Shown: positions 24,260 to 34,006 of the stretch, piece by piece
Position numbering within the stretch: the first letter of the stretch is position 1
Layout: every line of letters begins with the position of its first letter
Assembly (NCBI GenBank): GCA_020161775.1
Contig: JAIUOW010000011.1
Coordinates: 62,001 to 126,000 of the forward strand
Direction: 5' to 3'
Source: Pseudomonadota bacterium
GTDB lineage: Bacteria; Pseudomonadota; Gammaproteobacteria; Burkholderiales; Burkholderiaceae_C
Length of the DNA stretch: 64,000 nucleotides
Program-made: the position numbers and the translations under genes
Notes under the pieces: model-generated
Told to the model about the DNA's origin: nothing
Database searches by the model: none
The model's input: the letters and a program-made list of their open reading frames with translations, nothing else

Positions 24260-27175
24260 TCAATCACCCGTGGCTTCCACCTCGCAGCGCAGCACCAGCG
24301 TCACCGTGCTGTTGGCTGGCAGCGAGGACAGCACCACGCCTTCACCGGGGGGCAGCAGGTTGTCCGGGTCCAGCTCGCCGGGGCCCGTGCCTACGGCCGG
24401 GCAGGCTGCGCCACCCGCTGTGCCGGTGCACTGCACCTGGGTGCATTCCAGGCCGTTGGCCGGGCTGTCCTGCAGCACGCTGCCGTCCGCCTCGCCGGGG
24501 CCGTAGTTGGCCACCGTGATCTGGTAGGCCGTGGTGCCGCCGGCCACCACGCTGGAGGCCAGGTTGCTCTTGGCCACCTGCACGTTCACGATGGGCGCGC
24601 ACACGCGCAGCGTGGGCTGGGCCAGCGCGAACATGCCGCGGCGCTCGCCAGCGTTGGCCACCACGGTGTTGTTGATCTCCAGCGTGGCAGTGGTCTGCGT
24701 GGCCACGAACGACGCCTGGTACAGCCGCCAGTTGTCGGCGGCGGCGGTGTCGTTCAGCACCACGCCCAGGGTGAAGTTCTGCACCGCCGCCTGCGTGACC
24801 TGCAGCCGCAGGTTGGCCCGCTGGGCGTTGCCGCCGTTCTGGCTGCCCGACACGGGGCTGGAGGCATGCACGATGAAGGTGTAGGTGCGCCCAGGCTCCA
24901 GCCCGGTCACGGTCTGGCTCCACCAGATGCGGTCGGCCGCCGTGCCGCCGGTGGAGTTGCCGTTGGCCAGCAGCCAGGTGTTGCTGCCCGCGATGGCGCG
25001 CGCCGGGTTGCCGGGGAAGGGGCTCTGGTACAGGTCGGGCGCGCCGCCGGTGTCGCTTTGCAGCCCCACCTGATAGGCCACGTTGTTGTTGGCCGGCTCG
25101 GTGTTCAGTGCTGCCCAGCCCACGCCCGCGCCTGCGCCGGGCGATGCGCTGGTGTCGCTGAAATCGCTGTTGCCGATGTAGTTGGTGGTGGTGATTTCCT
25201 GCGATACGCTGGCCGGGCAGAGCGTGCCAAACGAGGTCACTGACGACAGCGCGCCGGACACCACCACGTCCTCGCCCGTGGCGCTGGCCGCGTCATACGC
25301 CGTGCTGGCCGTGCCGGTGGCCACGGTGCGCACCGGGTCGCTGTAGATCGCCAGCGCCGGGTTCTGGTACGTGGCGGGAATCGCGCCTTCCAGGGTGACG
25401 TTGAAGGTCAGCGTGACCACGCCCCCAGGCCTGAGGGTGTAGCTGTTGGCGGTGGTGCCGCCGGGGGTGCCCAGCTGCACGGTGGAGGTGCCGGTGGCGG
25501 CGGCGCTGGCCGGGCCCAGCGCCAGCGACTGGCTGGACGGCGCCGTGGCGCCCGACAGCAGGAATGGGTCAGGCAGGTCGTCACGCACGGCCACACCGGT
25601 CACGCCACCCGCCGCAGGCGATGCCTCGATGCGCACACGGTACTGCGCCGTCGTGTGGGTGGGCAAGGTGCGCGCGGGCGTCGTGGTGATCTTGGTCACG
25701 GTGATCTGCGGCAGGCAGGCCGCGCCCGGCCACACGCCGTCGCCGCCGGTCAGGCTCTGCGTGGTGACCAGCGCGCCCGGATTACCGTTGGCGGCGTTCC
25801 AGGTCGTCGCGCCGCGCGTACCGCCAGCCACGCTGGACGCGCCGGCGAGTGCACCCGTGGCCAGCACCGCGCCGCCGCCGCCGCCACCGCCCGGTCCGTG
25901 GTCGCCTGAGTTGTTGGGCGTGGGCGCGCCGTTGCCGCCACGCGCGTTGACGGTGATGCCGGCCAGCCCCGCGCTGTTGGCAGCCAGCAGCACCGCCGAG
26001 CCGCCGCCCCCGCCGCCAGGCCCGCCGTCGTCGCAACAGCCTGACACGGGCGTGGGCGCGTTGGCGCCCGACACATTGATGGTGCCCGCGCCGCTGAACG
26101 CGCCCGCGCGCAGCATCACGATGCCACCGCCAGAGGCGCCGGAGAACGTGGCGTGGTTGGCGTCGCCGTTGTTGACGGACGCCGCGCCGCCACCGCCGCC
26201 CATGGCGATGCGGTTGGCCGCGGGGGTGAAAGCGTTGCCGCCACGGCCGCCCACGTCCAGGTTGTTGTTCCAGGTGTTGCCGCCCTGGCCCCCCGCGCCG
26301 GCATTGCCACCGCCGCCGCCGCCGGAGTTCATCGAGTTGCCGCCGGTGTCGCCGTCGTTGCCGCCACCGCCGGCGTTGCCGGGCGCGCCGTAGCCCTTGT
26401 CTCCGTTGGGGTAGAAGTCGCCGCCCGTGCCCGCCCAGGTGTAGGTGCCGCCGATCGTGGCGTAGGTGTTGCGTGGCGTGCCCGCCGTGCCTTCACCCTT
26501 GATGGCGCCGTTGCTCATGGTGCTGGAATAGCGCACGGCATCGGTGGCATTGCTGCCCCCGCCGTTCAGCACGCGCCCCGCGCCGCCGCGAAAGCCGTAG
26601 CCGCTGGCATTGATCGTGCCCGACAGGTTCAGTGCGCCCGCCACGTCAATCGCCACGATGCCGCCGCTGGTGCCGTTCCAGGGCAGTGGCGTGACGGTGT
26701 TGGCCGCCGGGATCGTGGCCACGGAGTACTGGGGCACCCGCACCACCTGGAAGGTCTGGCGGGCCGCGCCGGCGGTCTGCGCATTGCGGTAGCTGTTGGA
26801 AAGCGGCGCCGTCAGCGTGATGACGTTGCCCGCGAAGCTCAGCACAAAGGCGTATTCATGGGTGCCTGCCGTGCTCGCTGCTTTGCCGTAGCCCGCCAGC
26901 GAGGTGCCGAAATTGGCGGCGTTCACCCCGTCCTGCATCTGGATGACCAACACCAGGTCGCCAGACGCCAGCGCGGTGGCGCCGCGCGCCGTGCCGACAT
27001 TGATGGTGGTGGCGCCAGCCAGTGCATTGGCCGTGCCGGGGTACCAGGTGTTGACCACGCCGGACAGCGCGGTGGCTGGCCCGTCCTTGCCCGGTATGGC
27101 ACAGACCTGTGCCGCGGCGGGCAGGCACAGCAGCATGGCAATGGCCAGCAGGCACCGGCCTAACAACAACTTCAT
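24260..27175 (-). CDS. Large exported Gly-rich protein with DUF11 repeats
   Basis: About 971 residues from ATG 27175, which starts a clear signal peptide (MKLLLGRCLLAIAMLLCLP, AAAQ cleavage). Residues ~220-480 are glycine-rich, with several GGGGGG runs mixed with NN and D. From ~500 there are DUF11-type beta domains (ITVTKITTTPARTLPTHT... and a second near the end, VNVQVAKSNLASSVVAGGTTAYQI), with a jelly-roll-like domain between. No sorting motif, PEP-CTERM or anchor is seen at the C terminus. It is probably a secreted or surface protein of unknown role. The frame extends to a TTG at 27208. Confidence 0.7.
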   Translation of the reverse strand: MKLLLGRCLLAIAMLLCLPAAAQVCAIPGKDGPATALSGVVNTWYPGTANALAGATTINVGTARGATALASGDLVLVIQMQDGVNAANFGTSLAGYGKAASTAGTHEYAFVLSFAGNVITLTAPLSNSYRNAQTAGAARQTFQVVRVPQYSVATIPAANTVTPLPWNGTSGGIVAIDVAGALNLSGTINASGYGFRGGAGRVLNGGGSNATDAVRYSSTMSNGAIKGEGTAGTPRNTYATIGGTYTWAGTGGDFYPNGDKGYGAPGNAGGGGNDGDTGGNSMNSGGGGGGNAGAGGQGGNTWNNNLDVGGRGGNAFTPAANRIAMGGGGGAASVNNGDANHATFSGASGGGIVMLRAGAFSGAGTINVSGANAPTPVSGCCDDGGPGGGGGGSAVLLAANSAGLAGITVNARGGNGAPTPNNSGDHGPGGGGGGGAVLATGALAGASSVAGGTRGATTWNAANGNPGALVTTQSLTGGDGVWPGAACLPQITVTKITTTPARTLPTHTTAQYRVRIEASPAAGGVTGVAVRDDLPDPFLLSGATAPSSQSLALGPASAAATGTSTVQLGTPGGTTANSYTLRPGGVVTLTFNVTLEGAIPATYQNPALAIYSDPVRTVATGTASTAYDAASATGEDVVVSGALSSVTSFGTLCPASVSQEITTTNYIGNSDFSDTSASPGAGAGVGWAALNTEPANNNVAYQVGLQSDTGGAPDLYQSPFPGNPARAIAGSNTWLLANGNSTGGTAADRIWWSQTVTGLEPGRTYTFIVHASSPVSGSQNGGNAQRANLRLQVTQAAVQNFTLGVVLNDTAAADNWRLYQASFVATQTTATLEINNTVVANAGERRGMFALAQPTLRVCAPIVNVQVAKSNLASSVVAGGTTAYQITVANYGPGEADGSVLQDSPANGLECTQVQCTGTAGGAACPAVGTGPGELDPDNLLPPGEGVVLSSLPANSTVTLVLRCEVEATGD

Positions 27176-27240
27176 CAGGGTCCCAACTCCATGTTTATCT
27201 TCGGACAAACATATTGTTACAGGACGTGATGGCGTTGGGG

Positions 27241-27264
27241 CGCGTAAACCCCGGGATTTACGCG
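27241..27264. promoter_or_regulatory. 8-bp inverted repeat upstream of the Gly-rich exoprotein gene
   Basis: CGCGTAAA (27241-27248) and TTTACGCG (27257-27264) with an 8-bp spacer, between the usp operon end and the exoprotein gene. It could be an operator. It has no T-run to make it a terminator; a separate CCCGGG-CTTTTT stretch (minus strand, about 27275-27286) may terminate usp. Confidence 0.3.
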
Positions 27265-27295
27265 CTATTCACATAAAAAGCCCGGGATGTGCGTA

Positions 27296-27718
27296 TTACT
27301 TGACCAGCAGCACGGGCACCGGGCTGCCCGTGACCACGCGCTGGGCGACCGAGCCCATGAGGGCGCGGCCCAGCACGCCACGGCCGTGCGTGCCCATGAC
27401 GATCTGCTGGACCTTTTCGCGCTGGGCGATGCGCAGGATCTCGTCGGCGGGGGAGCCCACCAGCCACATCGTGCGCGACGGCAGCTTGTGGCGCTTGAGG
27501 AACTTCTCGATCGGTGCCAGCACCTTGTTGGCTTCGTCCTGGTGGTAGCCCTTGACCACGTCGGCACCCAGGGCCGAACGCGCGCGCGGGGGCAGGGGAG
27601 GCTGCACGTTCAGCACGACCAGTTCGTCGCCAGGCTCGGCCAGCGTCTGGTTGACGGTCAACCAGGCCAGGGCCTTCTTGGTGTAGGGGCTGCCATCAAC
27701 GGCGAGCAGGATCTTCAT
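27296..27718 (-). CDS. Universal stress protein (UspA family), first
   Basis: A 140-residue Usp domain with ATP-binding features: an ILLAVDGSPYTKKAL start and GTHGRGVLGRALMGSVAQRV (the G-2x-G-9x-G-S pattern) near the end, so the ATP-binding subclass. It lies 30 bp downstream of a second usp gene on the same strand and probably shares its FNR-linked promoter. Usp proteins of this type support survival under oxygen limitation; the specific role is unknown. Confidence 0.88.
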   Translation of the reverse strand: MKILLAVDGSPYTKKALAWLTVNQTLAEPGDELVVLNVQPPLPPRARSALGADVVKGYHQDEANKVLAPIEKFLKRHKLPSRTMWLVGSPADEILRIAQREKVQQIVMGTHGRGVLGRALMGSVAQRVVTGSPVPVLLVK

Positions 27719-27748
27719 GAGGTTCCCTTTCTTTGGATCAATCAGGTG

Positions 27749-28192
27749 TCAGCGCAACACCAGCACCGGCACATGCGAGTGCGTCAGTACATGCTGGGTT
27801 TCACTGCCCAATAGTATCCGCTTGATGCCCTTGCGGCCGTGCGACGCCATCACCACCAGGTCGCACTTGTGCTTTTTGGCGGCGGCGATGATGGCCTCGG
27901 CCACCAGGTCGGAGCGCGCGGTCACGGCGCGCGCCGTGACGCCCTTCTTGGCGGCCGCGGCTTTCACCGCATCCACCACCGCCTGGCCGTCATCGGCCCA
28001 CTGCTTTTCAATGCGGCCCACTTCCTGGGGGGCCAGCGCGATGGAGCCTTCAAAGTAGCTCATGGGGTAGCGCGGCACCACCTTCAGCGCCACCAGCTCG
28101 GCGCCGCTCAGCGCGGCGAGCTCGATGGCGGACGAAACAGCTTTCTTGGACAGCGCGGAGCCGTCGGTGGTGACCAGGATGCGGGTGTACAT
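27749..28192 (-). CDS. Universal stress protein (UspA family), second
   Basis: 147 residues, starting MYTRILVTTDGSALSKKAV with the ATP-binding end ASHGRKGIKRILLGSETQHV. AAGGAG lies 8 bp before ATG 28192; the frame is open further upstream but without Usp sequence. Divergent from ccoI, with an FNR box at 28271-28284 between them, so anaerobic induction of this usp pair is likely. Confidence 0.88.
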   Translation of the reverse strand: MYTRILVTTDGSALSKKAVSSAIELAALSGAELVALKVVPRYPMSYFEGSIALAPQEVGRIEKQWADDGQAVVDAVKAAAAKKGVTARAVTARSDLVAEAIIAAAKKHKCDLVVMASHGRKGIKRILLGSETQHVLTHSHVPVLVLR

Positions 28193-28270
28193 GAGATGGC
28201 TCCTTGGGGTTATGGTCCGGGGTTCCGGGGGGTGGTGCTGCCAGCTTATGCACCGCCCGGCGTGTTGGCG

Positions 28271-28284
28271 TTGATCCATGTCAA
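28271..28284. promoter_or_regulatory. FNR box between usp and ccoI
   Basis: TTGAT-CCAT-GTCAA, 9 of 10 to the FNR consensus. A class II site (centre at -41.5) would place ccoI transcription at about 28319, next to ATG 28320, with GATAGT (28305-28310) as -10. For usp on the other strand it gives a start near 28236, with CATAAG (28250-28245) as -10. Confidence 0.7.
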
Positions 28285-28319
28285 GCGCGGCCCATGTCCG
28301 CGCGGATAGTCTTGCAGCC

Positions 28320-30620
28320 ATGTTCCAGGCTACCCTGTCCGCGCCCGCCGATCCATCCGTTGACGATGCGCCCGCCAGCGCACACACCGCCAGCGCGCTG
28401 CAGGCCGTGCTGGACGACCGTGCCGGCTGGGAGGCCTTCAGCCGTCCCGCCCCGGCCCAAGCCGCGGGTGCCTGCTGGGAATCGCATGTGGCCATCGACG
28501 GCATGCATTGCGCCACCTGCTCGCTCACGCTCGAACAGGCGCTGCGGTCCGTGCCCGGCGTGCTGGAGGCATCGGTCAATGGCGCCAGCCAGATGGCGCG
28601 CGTGGTCTGGGCCGAAGGCGCCACCCGGCCTTCGCAATGGTTTGGCGCCGTGGCGCGGGCCGGCTACCAGGCCCTGCCGGCCACCGACCTCGCCCAGCGC
28701 GAGGTGCGCGCCCGCGCGCAGCGCACCATGCTGTGGCGCTGGCTGGTGGCCGGGTTTTGCATGATGCAGGTCATGATGTATGCCTTCCCGGCGTACGTGG
28801 CCGAGCCCGGTGAGATGACGGCCGACGCCGCGCAGCTGCTGCGCTGGGCCTCCTGGGTGCTGACCTTGCCGGTGATGCTGTTTTCGTGCCGGCCGTTTTT
28901 TGCCAGCGCCTGGCGCGACCTGCGCCAGCGCACCATCGGCATGGACGTGCCGGTGGCGCTGGGCATCCTGATCGCCTTTGGCGCCAGCACCGCCGCCACC
29001 TTCGACCCTACTGGTCCCTGGGGCGCCGAGGTCTGGTACGACTCGCTGACCATGCTGGTGTTCTTCCTGCTCAGCGGGCGCATGCTGGAGCAGCGCCTGC
29101 GCGACCGCACCGCGGGCTCGCTGGATGCGCTGTCGCGCCGCCTGCCCGACAGCGTGGAGCGCCAGCGCGCCGACGGCAGCTACGAGCGCGTGGCGGTGCG
29201 CCGCCTGGCCGCGGGCGACGTGGTGCGCGTGATGCCGGGCGAGGCCTTTCCCGCCGACGGCACCGTGCTCAGCGGCGCTACCACCGTGGACGAAGCGCTG
29301 CTCACCGGCGAATCGCAGCCCGTGCCCCGCGCCGCGGGCGCGGCCGTGGTGGCCGGCAGCCACAACCTGAGCAGTGTGGTGGAGATGAAGGTCGAGCGCG
29401 TGGGCGCCGACACCCGCTACGCCGGCATCGTGGCGCTCATGGGCCAGGCCGCCGCTGGCAAGCCGCGCCTGGCGCAGCTGGCCGACCGCATGGCGCGGCC
29501 GTTCCTGGTGGGCGTGCTGCTGGCCACCGCGGCGTCCGCCGTCTGGTGGTGGCGCACCGACCCGGCCCACGCCATCAGCGTGGCGATTGCGGTTCTGATC
29601 GTCACCTGCCCCTGCGCGCTGTCGCTGGCCACGCCGGCGGCCACGCTGGCCGCTGCCGGTGCGCTGGCGCGCCGCGGCGTGCTGGTGCGCCGGCTGCAGG
29701 CGCTGGAGACTTGCACCACCATCGACACCGTGGTGTTTGACAAGACCGGCACGCTCACGCTGGACCGCATGGCGGTGTCGGCCGTGCACACGCGTGAGGG
29801 GGCCGACGCCGCGCAGGCGCTGCGGCTGGCGGCCGCGCTGGCGCGGCATTCGCTGCACCCGGCGTCACGCGCCATCGTGGCCCATGCGGGGGAGGCCGGC
29901 ACGCCGGCTGCCAGCGGGGTTGAGGAAATCCACGGCAGCGGGCTGCGGGGCCAGGTGGCGGGCCACAGCCTGTGCCTGGGCTCGGCCGCGCTGTGCGGTG
30001 CGCCGGTGCAGCCGCGACCTGACGGCGTGCTGCAGGTGCACCTGGCCGACGCCCAGGGGTGGCTTGCCACCTTTGACCTGGACGAGACCATCCGGCCCGA
30101 CGCACAGGACGCCATGGGCGCGTTGCGCGCCATGGGCCTGCGGCTGCAGCTGCTGTCGGGCGACCGCATGCGCCATGTGGCGCGCCTGGCCTGGCGCGTG
30201 AACATCAACCATGCCTTTGGCGACCGCACACCCGAGGGCAAGCTCGCGCATGTGCGCGACCTGCAGGCGCGCGGCCATCGCGTGGCCATGGTGGGTGACG
30301 GCATCAACGACGCACCGGTGCTGGCCTGCGCCGACCTGGCCATCACGCTGGGGCAGGCCGCGCCCATCACGCAGTCGCGCGCGGACGTGGTCGTCCCCGG
30401 CGGGCAATTGGCCGCGGTGGCGGCGCTGGTGCTGCACGCGCAGCGCACGCGCGTCGTGGTGCGCCAGAACCTGCTGTGGGCGGCGGTGTACAACGCCGTG
30501 TGCGTGCCGCTGGCCGTGCTGGGCCTGATGCCGCCCTGGCTGGCTGGCCTGGGCATGGCGGCCAGTTCGCTGGGCGTGGTGCTCAATTCCGCGCGGCTGG
30601 CCCGCGCGCCGCGTTTCTGA
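28320..30620 (+). CDS. ccoI: Cation-translocating P-type ATPase CcoI/FixI
   Basis: A 766-residue P1B ATPase delivering copper for cbb3 oxidase assembly. It has a heavy-metal-associated domain (GMHCATCSLTLEQAL, ~residues 60-75), about eight TM helices, the CPC metal site in TCPCALSLATP, phosphorylation site DKTGTLT, and hinge motif GDGINDAP. ATG 28320 is preferred because the in-frame ATG 28278 lies inside the FNR box; no Shine-Dalgarno is seen, so the mRNA may be leaderless. ccoS follows at 13 bp. Confidence 0.92.
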   Translation: MFQATLSAPADPSVDDAPASAHTASALQAVLDDRAGWEAFSRPAPAQAAGACWESHVAIDGMHCATCSLTLEQALRSVPGVLEASVNGASQMARVVWAEGATRPSQWFGAVARAGYQALPATDLAQREVRARAQRTMLWRWLVAGFCMMQVMMYAFPAYVAEPGEMTADAAQLLRWASWVLTLPVMLFSCRPFFASAWRDLRQRTIGMDVPVALGILIAFGASTAATFDPTGPWGAEVWYDSLTMLVFFLLSGRMLEQRLRDRTAGSLDALSRRLPDSVERQRADGSYERVAVRRLAAGDVVRVMPGEAFPADGTVLSGATTVDEALLTGESQPVPRAAGAAVVAGSHNLSSVVEMKVERVGADTRYAGIVALMGQAAAGKPRLAQLADRMARPFLVGVLLATAASAVWWWRTDPAHAISVAIAVLIVTCPCALSLATPAATLAAAGALARRGVLVRRLQALETCTTIDTVVFDKTGTLTLDRMAVSAVHTREGADAAQALRLAAALARHSLHPASRAIVAHAGEAGTPAASGVEEIHGSGLRGQVAGHSLCLGSAALCGAPVQPRPDGVLQVHLADAQGWLATFDLDETIRPDAQDAMGALRAMGLRLQLLSGDRMRHVARLAWRVNINHAFGDRTPEGKLAHVRDLQARGHRVAMVGDGINDAPVLACADLAITLGQAAPITQSRADVVVPGGQLAAVAALVLHAQRTRVVVRQNLLWAAVYNAVCVPLAVLGLMPPWLAGLGMAASSLGVVLNSARLARAPRF

Positions 30621-30632
30621 GAAGATGCACGC

Positions 30633-30770
30633 ATGGACATCCTGTTCCTCCTGATTCCGCTGTCGGTGGCCCTCGCTCTGCTGATCCTGGGTGCGCTTTG
30701 GTGGGCTGTGTGGCGTGGCCAGTTCGAAGGCGTCGAAGGCGAGGGCGAGCGCATTCTTCACAGCGATTGA
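30633..30770 (+). CDS. ccoS: cbb3 oxidase maturation protein CcoS
   Basis: A 45-residue protein, MDILFLLIPLSVALALLILG then ALWWAVWRGQFE: one transmembrane helix followed by a short acidic tail (the typical W-x-V-x-x-G-Q-F/Y-D/E). CcoS is needed for cofactor insertion into CcoN. It follows ccoI by 13 bp. Its stop codon overlaps the FNR box for ccoN. Confidence 0.9.
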   Translation: MDILFLLIPLSVALALLILGALWWAVWRGQFEGVEGEGERILHSD

Positions 30771-30780
30771 TTTTCATCAA
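30767..30780 (+). promoter_or_regulatory. FNR box of ccoNOQP
   Basis: TTGAT-TTTC-ATCAA, a perfect consensus FNR site. Centre at -41.5 gives transcription at about 30815, 19 nt before ccoN, with CACACT (30803-30808) as -10. Confidence 0.9.
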
Positions 30781-30833
30781 GTCGTCCCAGGCATGCCTGG
30801 AACACACTGGCACCGAAACAGAAAAGGTGCCTG

Positions 30834-32270
30834 ATGAACACTCAAAAACAACCCGCTGCCACGTACCACGACACCGTCGTGCGGCAGTTTTCGTTGATGG
30901 CCGTGGTGTGGGGCGTGGTCGGCATGCTGGTGGGGCTTTTCATTGCCGCCCAGCTCGCCTGGCCCGAGCTCAACTTCGGCATTCCCTGGCTCAGCTACGG
31001 GCGCCTGCGCCCGCTGCACACCAACGCGGTGATCTTCGCGTTTGGCGGCTGCGCGCTGTTTGCCACCAGCTATTACGTGGTCCAGCGCACCTCGCAGGTG
31101 GCGCTGTTCCTGCCCAAGCTGGCCTCATTCACCTTCTGGGGCTGGCAGGCCGTGATCGTGGCCGCGGCCATCAGCCTGCCGCTGGGCTACACCAGCGGCA
31201 AGGAATACGCCGAGCTTGAATGGCCCATCGACATCCTCATCACGCTGGTGTGGGTGTCGTATGCCGTGGTGTTCTTCGGCACCATCGGCATCCGCAAGGT
31301 CCGCCACATCTACGTGGCCAACTGGTTCTACGGCTCCTTCATCATCGCCGTGGCGGTGCTGCACCTGGTCAACAGCGCGGCCATTCCCGCCGGCTTCATG
31401 AAGAGCTATTCGGCCTATGCCGGCGTGCAGGACGCGATGGTGCAGTGGTGGTACGGCCACAACGCCGTGGGCTTCTTCCTGACGGCGGGCTTCCTGGGCA
31501 TGATGTATTACTTCATCCCCAAGCAGGCCGAGCGGCCGGTGTACAGCTACCGCCTTTCCATCGTGCACTTCTGGGCGCTGATCTTCACCTACATGTGGGC
31601 CGGCCCGCACCACCTGCACTACACGGCCCTGCCGGACTGGACGCAATCGGTGGGCATGGTGTTCTCGCTGATCCTGCTTGCGCCCAGCTGGGGCGGCATG
31701 ATCAACGGCATCATGACGCTGTCGGGTGCCTGGCACAAGCTGCGCGACGACCCGATCCTGCGCTTCCTGATCGTGTCGCTGTCCTTCTACGGCATGAGCA
31801 CGTTCGAGGGCCCGATGATGTCCATCAAGACCGTCAACGCCCTGAGCCACTACACCGACTGGACCGTGGGCCATGTGCACTCCGGCGCTTTAGGCTGGGT
31901 GGGGCTGATCTCCATGGGTTCGCTGTACTACCTGGTGCCGCGCCTGTTCGGCCAGAAGAAGATGCATTCGGTCAAGGCCATCGAGCTGCACTTCTGGATG
32001 GCCACCATCGGCATCGTGCTGTACATCGCCGCCATGTGGATTGCCGGCGTGATGCAGGGCCTGATGTGGCGCGCTGTCAACGGCGACGGCACGCTGACCT
32101 ACACCTTCGTGGAGTCCGTCAAGGCCACCTATCCGTTCTACGTGATCCGCGTGGCCGGTGGCGCGCTGTACCTGGGCGGCATGCTGGTCATGGCCTGGAA
32201 CGTCTGGATGACGGCCATCTCGGGGCGCTCGGTCTCCGTGCCCATCCCCGCACCCGTGGCCCATGCCTGA
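30834..32270 (+). CDS. ccoN: cbb3-type cytochrome c oxidase subunit I
   Basis: A 478-residue, 12-helix catalytic subunit carrying heme b, the high-spin heme and CuB of the high-affinity terminal oxidase. Heme/Cu ligands are recognisable in [14 protein letters not shown] (His of low-spin heme), [13 protein letters not shown] and [14 protein letters not shown] (CuB His pair), and [24 protein letters not shown] lies 7 bp before the ATG. First gene of ccoNOQP, under a perfect FNR box. Confidence 0.98.
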   Translation: MNTQKQPAATYHDTVVRQFSLMAVVWGVVGMLVGLFIAAQLAWPELNFGIPWLSYGRLRPLHTNAVIFAFGGCALFATSYYVVQRTSQVALFLPKLASFTFWGWQAVIVAAAISLPLGYTSGKEYAELEWPIDILITLVWVSYAVVFFGTIGIRKVRHIYVANWFYGSFIIAVAVLHLVNSAAIPAGFMKSYSAYAGVQDAMVQWWYGHNAVGFFLTAGFLGMMYYFIPKQAERPVYSYRLSIVHFWALIFTYMWAGPHHLHYTALPDWTQSVGMVFSLILLAPSWGGMINGIMTLSGAWHKLRDDPILRFLIVSLSFYGMSTFEGPMMSIKTVNALSHYTDWTVGHVHSGALGWVGLISMGSLYYLVPRLFGQKKMHSVKAIELHFWMATIGIVLYIAAMWIAGVMQGLMWRAVNGDGTLTYTFVESVKATYPFYVIRVAGGALYLGGMLVMAWNVWMTAISGRSVSVPIPAPVAHA

Positions 32271-32286
32271 TCGAGGAACCAACACC

Positions 32287-32910
32287 ATGTCTGAAAACAC
32301 CCAAAAGGGCTTCACCCACGAAAAGGTGGAGACCAACAACTTCCTGATGATCGTGCTGATCCTGCTGGTGATCGCGGTCGGTGGCCTGGTCGAGATCGTT
32401 CCGCTGTTCTTCCAGAAGTCCACCACCGAGCCGGTGCAGGGCATCAAGCCCTATACGGCGGTGCAGCTGGTCGGGCGCGACGTGTACATCCGCGAGGGCT
32501 GCTACAACTGCCATTCCCAGATGATCCGGCCGTTCCGCGCCGAGACGCTGCGCTACGGCCACTACTCGGTGGCAGGCGAATTCGTGTACGACCACCCGTT
32601 CCAGTGGGGCAGCAAGCGCACCGGCCCCGACCTGCACCGCGTGGGCGGCAAGTACAGCGACGACTGGCACCGCATCCACCTGATCAACCCGCGCGATGTG
32701 GTGCCCGAGTCCAACATGCCCGCCTACCCCTGGCTGGAAAAGACGCTGATCGACCCCACCGACGTGGCGCCGCGCATGAAGGCATTGCGCACCGTGGGCG
32801 TGCCCTACACCGACGCCGACATCGCCAAGGCGGCCGAGGACGTCAAGGGCAAGACCGAGATGGACGCGCTGGTGACCTACCTGCAGGTGCTCGGCACCGC
32901 CGTGAAGTAA
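32287..32910 (+). CDS. ccoO: cbb3-type cytochrome c oxidase subunit II (monoheme)
   Basis: 207 residues: N-terminal membrane anchor (~residues 18-38) and a periplasmic cytochrome c domain with the heme site [10 protein letters not shown]. It passes electrons from CcoP to CcoN. ATG 32287 matches the family start ([15 protein letters not shown]); the frame is open from 32263. It follows ccoN by 16 bp. Confidence 0.97.
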   Translation: MSENTQKGFTHEKVETNNFLMIVLILLVIAVGGLVEIVPLFFQKSTTEPVQGIKPYTAVQLVGRDVYIREGCYNCHSQMIRPFRAETLRYGHYSVAGEFVYDHPFQWGSKRTGPDLHRVGGKYSDDWHRIHLINPRDVVPESNMPAYPWLEKTLIDPTDVAPRMKALRTVGVPYTDADIAKAAEDVKGKTEMDALVTYLQVLGTAVK

Positions 32911-32922
32911 AGGAGCCACGAC

Positions 32923-33060
32923 ATGGACGTCAACACCCTGCGCATCGTGGCCACGCTGGCCGCATTCGTCACCTTCCTGGGGATCGTGGCCTGGGCCCTG
33001 GCCGGGCGCAACAAGGCCCGTTTTGAAGAAGCGGCGCAACTGCCGTTTGAACAGGACTAG
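32923..33060 (+). CDS. ccoQ: cbb3-type oxidase subunit CcoQ (subunit IV)
   Basis: A 45-residue protein, MDVNTLRIVATLAAFVTFLG then IVAWALAGRNKARFEEAAQL, with one TM helix and a charged tail typical of CcoQ/FixQ, which stabilises the oxidase complex. AAAGGAG lies 8 bp upstream; it fits exactly between ccoO and ccoP. Confidence 0.93.
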   Translation: MDVNTLRIVATLAAFVTFLGIVAWALAGRNKARFEEAAQLPFEQD

Positions 33061-33067
33061 AAGCATC

Positions 33068-33982
33068 ATGAGCGACTTCACAAGCAATTTCTGGTCGGTC
33101 TATGTGGCCGGCATCACCCTGGTGGGCATCCTGGCCTGCCTGGTCCTGCTGTGGGTGACCGCCCGCAAGAAGGTCCCGGCCACGGCCGACAACAGCACGG
33201 GCCACGTGTGGGACGAAGACCTGCGCGAGATGAACAACCCCCTGCCGCGCTGGTGGGTGTGGATGTTCGTCCTCACCATCGTGTTCTCGCTGCTGTACCT
33301 GGTGGCCTATCCGGGCCTGGGCAGCTACGAGGGCAAGCTGGCGTGGACGTCGCAGGCCGAGCACACCAACGAAATGAACAAGGCCGCCAAGGCGCTGGAG
33401 CCGCTGTATGCGCGCTACACCGGCCTGAGCGCCGAACAGGTGGCCGCCGACGCGAGCGCCATGGCCATTGGCGAGCGCCTGTTCATGAACAACTGCGCGC
33501 AGTGCCACGGCTCCGATGCACGCGGCAGCAAGGGCTTTCCCAACCTGGCCGACGCTGACTGGCTGCATGGCGGCACGCCCGACAAGATCAAGGAAACCCT
33601 GGTCAAGGGCCGCACCGGCAACATGCCGCCCATGGCCGCCGCCGTGGGCACGCCCGACGACGTGAAGAACGTGGCCAACTACGTGCTGAGCCTGTCGGGC
33701 AGCCCGCATGATTCGCTGCGCGCATCGCTGGGCAAGAGCAAGTTCGGCGCCTGCGCCGCCTGCCACGGCATGGACGGCAAGGGCAACCAGGCCCTGGGCG
33801 CGCCCAACCTGACCGACGGCGTGTGGCTGCACGGCTGGGGTGAGAACGCCATCATCAGTATCATCACCACGGGCAAGGTCAACCAGATGCCGGCCCAGGC
33901 CGACAAGCTCACCGAAGCCCAGGTGCATGTGCTGGCCAGCTACATCTGGGGCCTTTCCAACCGCTCGGGCGCCAAGCCCTGA
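33068..33982 (+). CDS. ccoP: cbb3-type cytochrome c oxidase subunit III (diheme)
   Basis: 304 residues: N-terminal TM segment, a second TM (WWVWMFVLTIVFSLLYLVAY), and two cytochrome c domains with heme sites NNCAQCHGSD and ACAACHGMDG, each with a later Met ligand. CcoP accepts electrons from cytochrome c. ATG 33068 begins MSDFTSNFWSVYVAG, the family start; it lies 7 bp after ccoQ. Confidence 0.97.
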   Translation: MSDFTSNFWSVYVAGITLVGILACLVLLWVTARKKVPATADNSTGHVWDEDLREMNNPLPRWWVWMFVLTIVFSLLYLVAYPGLGSYEGKLAWTSQAEHTNEMNKAAKALEPLYARYTGLSAEQVAADASAMAIGERLFMNNCAQCHGSDARGSKGFPNLADADWLHGGTPDKIKETLVKGRTGNMPPMAAAVGTPDDVKNVANYVLSLSGSPHDSLRASLGKSKFGACAACHGMDGKGNQALGAPNLTDGVWLHGWGENAIISIITTGKVNQMPAQADKLTEAQVHVLASYIWGLSNRSGAKP

Positions 33983-34006
33983 CCCGGCTGGCACAGAATA
34001 CCGCCC

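Noticed and set aside
24226-24260. GCCGC...GCGGC hairpin as terminator between the HAD gene and exoprotein gene.
   Set aside because: Only a 5-bp stem and no T-run.
25850-26400. Repetitive GCC/CCG-rich stretch as a CRISPR or tandem-repeat array.
   Set aside because: It codes for the Gly-rich region of the exoprotein; units differ in length and there are no spacers.
28278-28319. ATG 28278 as the ccoI start.
   Set aside because: It lies within the FNR box and upstream of the predicted transcription start; the extra 14 residues lack family resemblance.
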